Assembly (NCBI GenBank): GCA_018901315.1
Contig: JAHIFA010000061.1
Location: 1 to 6,790 of the forward strand
Source: Nanobdellota archaeon
GTDB lineage: Archaea > Nanobdellota > Nanobdellia > Woesearchaeales > CG1-02-33-12
Reading direction: 5' to 3'
DNA: 6,790 bases
The notes under the pieces are model-generated. The model did not search any database. It was not told the origin of the DNA and saw only the letters and a list, made by a program, of their open reading frames with translations. Shown here one piece after another: positions 5,272 through 6,790 of the stretch. How positions within the stretch are numbered: the stretch's first letter is position 1; every line of letters starts with the position of its first letter. Both the position numbers and the translations under genes were made by a program.

Positions 5272-5290
5272 CCACATGAAAACATGGGGG
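5270..5290 (+). other. ORB-like box C, also a tetraloop hairpin
   Basis: TTCCACATGAAAAC then AT and GGGGG. The distance from TCCA to the G string (11 bases) equals that in the Sulfolobus box, but the dyad is imperfect. The same bases can fold as CCACATG/CATGGGG around AAAA with one mismatch (5272-5289). Confidence 0.4.
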
Positions 5291-5342
5291 CATCGTATTT
5301 TTAACATATATTTCGATAAATTTACATTATATAACAAGAGAA

Positions 5343-5350
5343 TTTATAAA
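5343..5350 (+). promoter_or_regulatory. TATA box of mcm
   Basis: TTTATAAA lies 39-46 bases before the mcm ATG, predicting transcription start near 5370, just upstream of the ribosome site GGGGGT (5372-5377), which sits 11 bases before the start codon. Confidence 0.55.
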
Positions 5351-5388
5351 CAATCTTTATTTGTAAATATTGGGGGTCATTAACTAAA

Positions 5389-6790
5389 ATGGATGCTGCT
5401 GAGCAAATAAAGAGGTTTTATGAATTTCTTGAAAAAAACTATCATGATAAACTATTGGGAACAATAAGAAAAGGCAAAAACTTTTTTGTTATTGATTTTC
5501 AGGAATTATCAAGATTTGATCCAGAGCTTGCAGAAGAGCTTTTAGAGCAGCCAGAGGAAACAATAAAGGCAGCTGAGATAGCTGTTGAGCAGTTTGAGCT
5601 TCCAAGCCCAATAAAACGCTTTAAAATAAGGTTAACAAATATTCCAGAAGACCAGCAGATTGCAATAAGGCACATAAGAGCTAATCACATAGACAAGCTT
5701 CTTGTCTTAAAGGGAATTGTAAGGCAATCATCTGATGTAAGGCCGCAAACAGTTTCTGCAAAGTTTGAATGCCCTAGCTGCGGCAATACTATATCTATCT
5801 TGCAATTAGGCCAGAAATTCAGGGAGCCAACAAGATGCTCCTGTGGCAGAAAAGGCAAATTCAGGCTTTTAAGCAAGGATCTTGTTGATTCACAGCGTTT
5901 AGTTGTTGAGGAAGCACCTGAATCATTAGAAGGGGGAGAGCAGTCAAAGAGGATTTCTGTTTTTCTAAGAGAGGATTTAGTAGAGCCAATAATGGAGAAA
6001 AAAACAACACCTGGAAGCAAGATTCTGGTTACAGGCATATTAAAAGAGGTTCCTATCCCTTTAAAAGAGGGAGGCACTTCAACAAGATTTGATATTATTG
6101 TAGAAGCAAACTATATAGAACCAATAGAAGAAACATTTGAAACAATTGACATAAGCGAAGAGGATGAGAAGGAGATTAGGAAATTAGTAGATGATCCAAA
6201 AATTTATGAAAAATTAACAAGAAGTATAGCCCCTTCTATTTATGGCCATGAGGATATAAAAGAGGCATTAGTATTGCAGTTAATGGGGGGAGTTAAGAAA
6301 GAGAGAAAGGACGGCACAGTTACAAGGGGGGATATGCATATATTGTTAGTAGGCGACCCAGGAGCTGCAAAAAGTACATTATTGATATTTATGTCTCATG
6401 CTGCTCCAAAGGCAAGGTATGTTGCTGGCCGTGGCGCAAGCGGTGCAGGGCTTACAGCTGCTGTTGTAAGAGATGAATTCTTAAAAGGGTGGGCACTAGA
6501 GGCAGGGGCAATGGTTTTGGCAAATGGAGGCTACTGCATGATTGATGAGCTTGATAAAATAAGCCCAGAGGATCGTTCTGCACTGCATGAAGCTTTATCA
6601 GAACAAAGAATTAGTATAAGCAAAGCAAACATACAGGCAACTTTAAGGGCAGAGACAACAGTGCTGGCAGCTGCTAACCCAAAGCTTGGAAGATTTGACC
6701 CTTATCAGCCAATAGCACAGCAGATTGACCTACCGCCTGCACTAATAAACAGGTTTGATTTGATTTTCCCTGTAAGAGACCTTCCAAACA
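5389..6790 (+). CDS. mcm: MCM replicative DNA helicase (3' end outside window)
   Basis: The first 467 residues of an archaeal minichromosome maintenance protein, the hexameric ATPase that unwinds DNA at replication forks. The N-terminal domain carries a zinc motif CX2C-X18-CXC (C128, C131, C150, C152). The AAA+ core has Walker A GDPGAAKS (322-329), GRGASGAGLTAAVVRD (helix-2 insert region), Walker B with D386 and E387 in MIDELDKI, the pre-sensor-1 hairpin lysine K412, sensor 1 N430 in AAANP, and the arginine finger R455 in NRFD. The C-terminal end of the AAA+ domain and any winged helix are cut off at the window edge; the frame is open and intact. The ATG at 5389 is chosen for its ribosome site and for length agreement with archaeal MCMs. 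The final zinc pair is CXC rather than CXXC, and Asn replaces the common Ser before the arginine finger; neither suggests inactivity. The 403-base upstream region may be an origin or a regulated promoter. Confidence 0.97.
   Translation, partial: MDAAEQIKRFYEFLEKNYHDKLLGTIRKGKNFFVIDFQELSRFDPELAEELLEQPEETIKAAEIAVEQFELPSPIKRFKIRLTNIPEDQQIAIRHIRANHIDKLLVLKGIVRQSSDVRPQTVSAKFECPSCGNTISILQLGQKFREPTRCSCGRKGKFRLLSKDLVDSQRLVVEEAPESLEGGEQSKRISVFLREDLVEPIMEKKTTPGSKILVTGILKEVPIPLKEGGTSTRFDIIVEANYIEPIEETFETIDISEEDEKEIRKLVDDPKIYEKLTRSIAPSIYGHEDIKEALVLQLMGGVKKERKDGTVTRGDMHILLVGDPGAAKSTLLIFMSHAAPKARYVAGRGASGAGLTAAVVRDEFLKGWALEAGAMVLANGGYCMIDELDKISPEDRSALHEALSEQRISISKANIQATLRAETTVLAAANPKLGRFDPYQPIAQQIDLPPALINRFDLIFPVRDLPN

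Larger units (their letters stand above)
4986..5388. other. Gene-free region upstream of mcm, candidate replication origin
   Basis: No credible coding frame on either strand. Contents in order: a T-rich terminator (5001-5021); an ORB-like box (5025-5046); very AT-rich DNA with an exact TTTATATA (5078-5085); a second, strong ORB-like box (5186-5207); a 17-base palindrome (5219-5235); a long stem (5238-5271); a third ORB-like box that also forms a hairpin (5270-5290); another AT-rich stretch (5291-5370); and the mcm TATA box (5343-5350). Repeated same-orientation boxes, AT-rich DNA and an adjacent replication gene are the make-up of archaeal origins. Most known origins lie next to orc1/cdc6, which is not in this window, so origin function is an inference. 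The alternative is a complex mcm promoter. Confidence 0.45.

Noticed and set aside
5685..6077. Open frame on the minus strand opposite mcm
   Set aside because: It overlaps the N-terminal MCM domain entirely and has no recognisable domain or promoter.
1..6790. CRISPR array, tRNA, rRNA, insertion sequence or integrase site
   Set aside because: No regularly spaced repeats, tRNA cloverleaf, rRNA-like sequence, transposase or terminal inverted repeats were seen.

Overview
This is AT-rich archaeal chromosomal DNA. The evidence is an MCM replicative helicase, archaeal TATA/BRE-type promoters (TTTATATA, TTTAAATA, TTTATAAA) placed close to start codons, little or no leader on several genes, T-rich terminators, and AGA/AGG- and ATA-rich codon use. 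The lineage cannot be fixed from the sequence alone. A DPANN or euryarchaeal genome is plausible, and nothing looks phage- or plasmid-specific.

Layout, left to right. Positions 1-199 hold a leftward TATA box for a gene outside the window and a hairpin/T-tract terminator. Positions 200-2041 (minus) encode a long KamA-family radical SAM aminomutase. Its substrate-pocket residues match glutamate 2,3-aminomutase rather than lysine 2,3-aminomutase, so its likely product is the osmolyte beta-glutamate. Divergent from it across 92 bases is an M29/AmpS-like metallopeptidase homologue (2134-3078, plus). Next comes a minus-strand cassette read from about 4100 down to 3200: a DUF4258/MqsR-like toxin, a zinc-ribbon plus AbrB antitoxin, and a small Cys-rich protein of unknown function. 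A 9-bp-arm palindrome sits between the cassette's TATA box and its start codon and is a likely autoregulatory operator. Then come a stand-alone stomatin/SPFH protein (4248-4985, plus), a 403-base gene-free region, and mcm (5389 to the window end, truncated at its 3' end).

The most interesting part is the gene-free region just upstream of mcm. It holds three same-orientation sequences that resemble archaeal origin recognition boxes (a TCC-NNN-GGAAA dyad followed by a G string), separated by very AT-rich DNA and followed by hairpin-forming sequence. It is a candidate replication origin, or an Orc1/Cdc6-controlled mcm promoter. The remaining genes do not form one pathway. The window reads as ordinary housekeeping genes with one toxin-antitoxin insertion.
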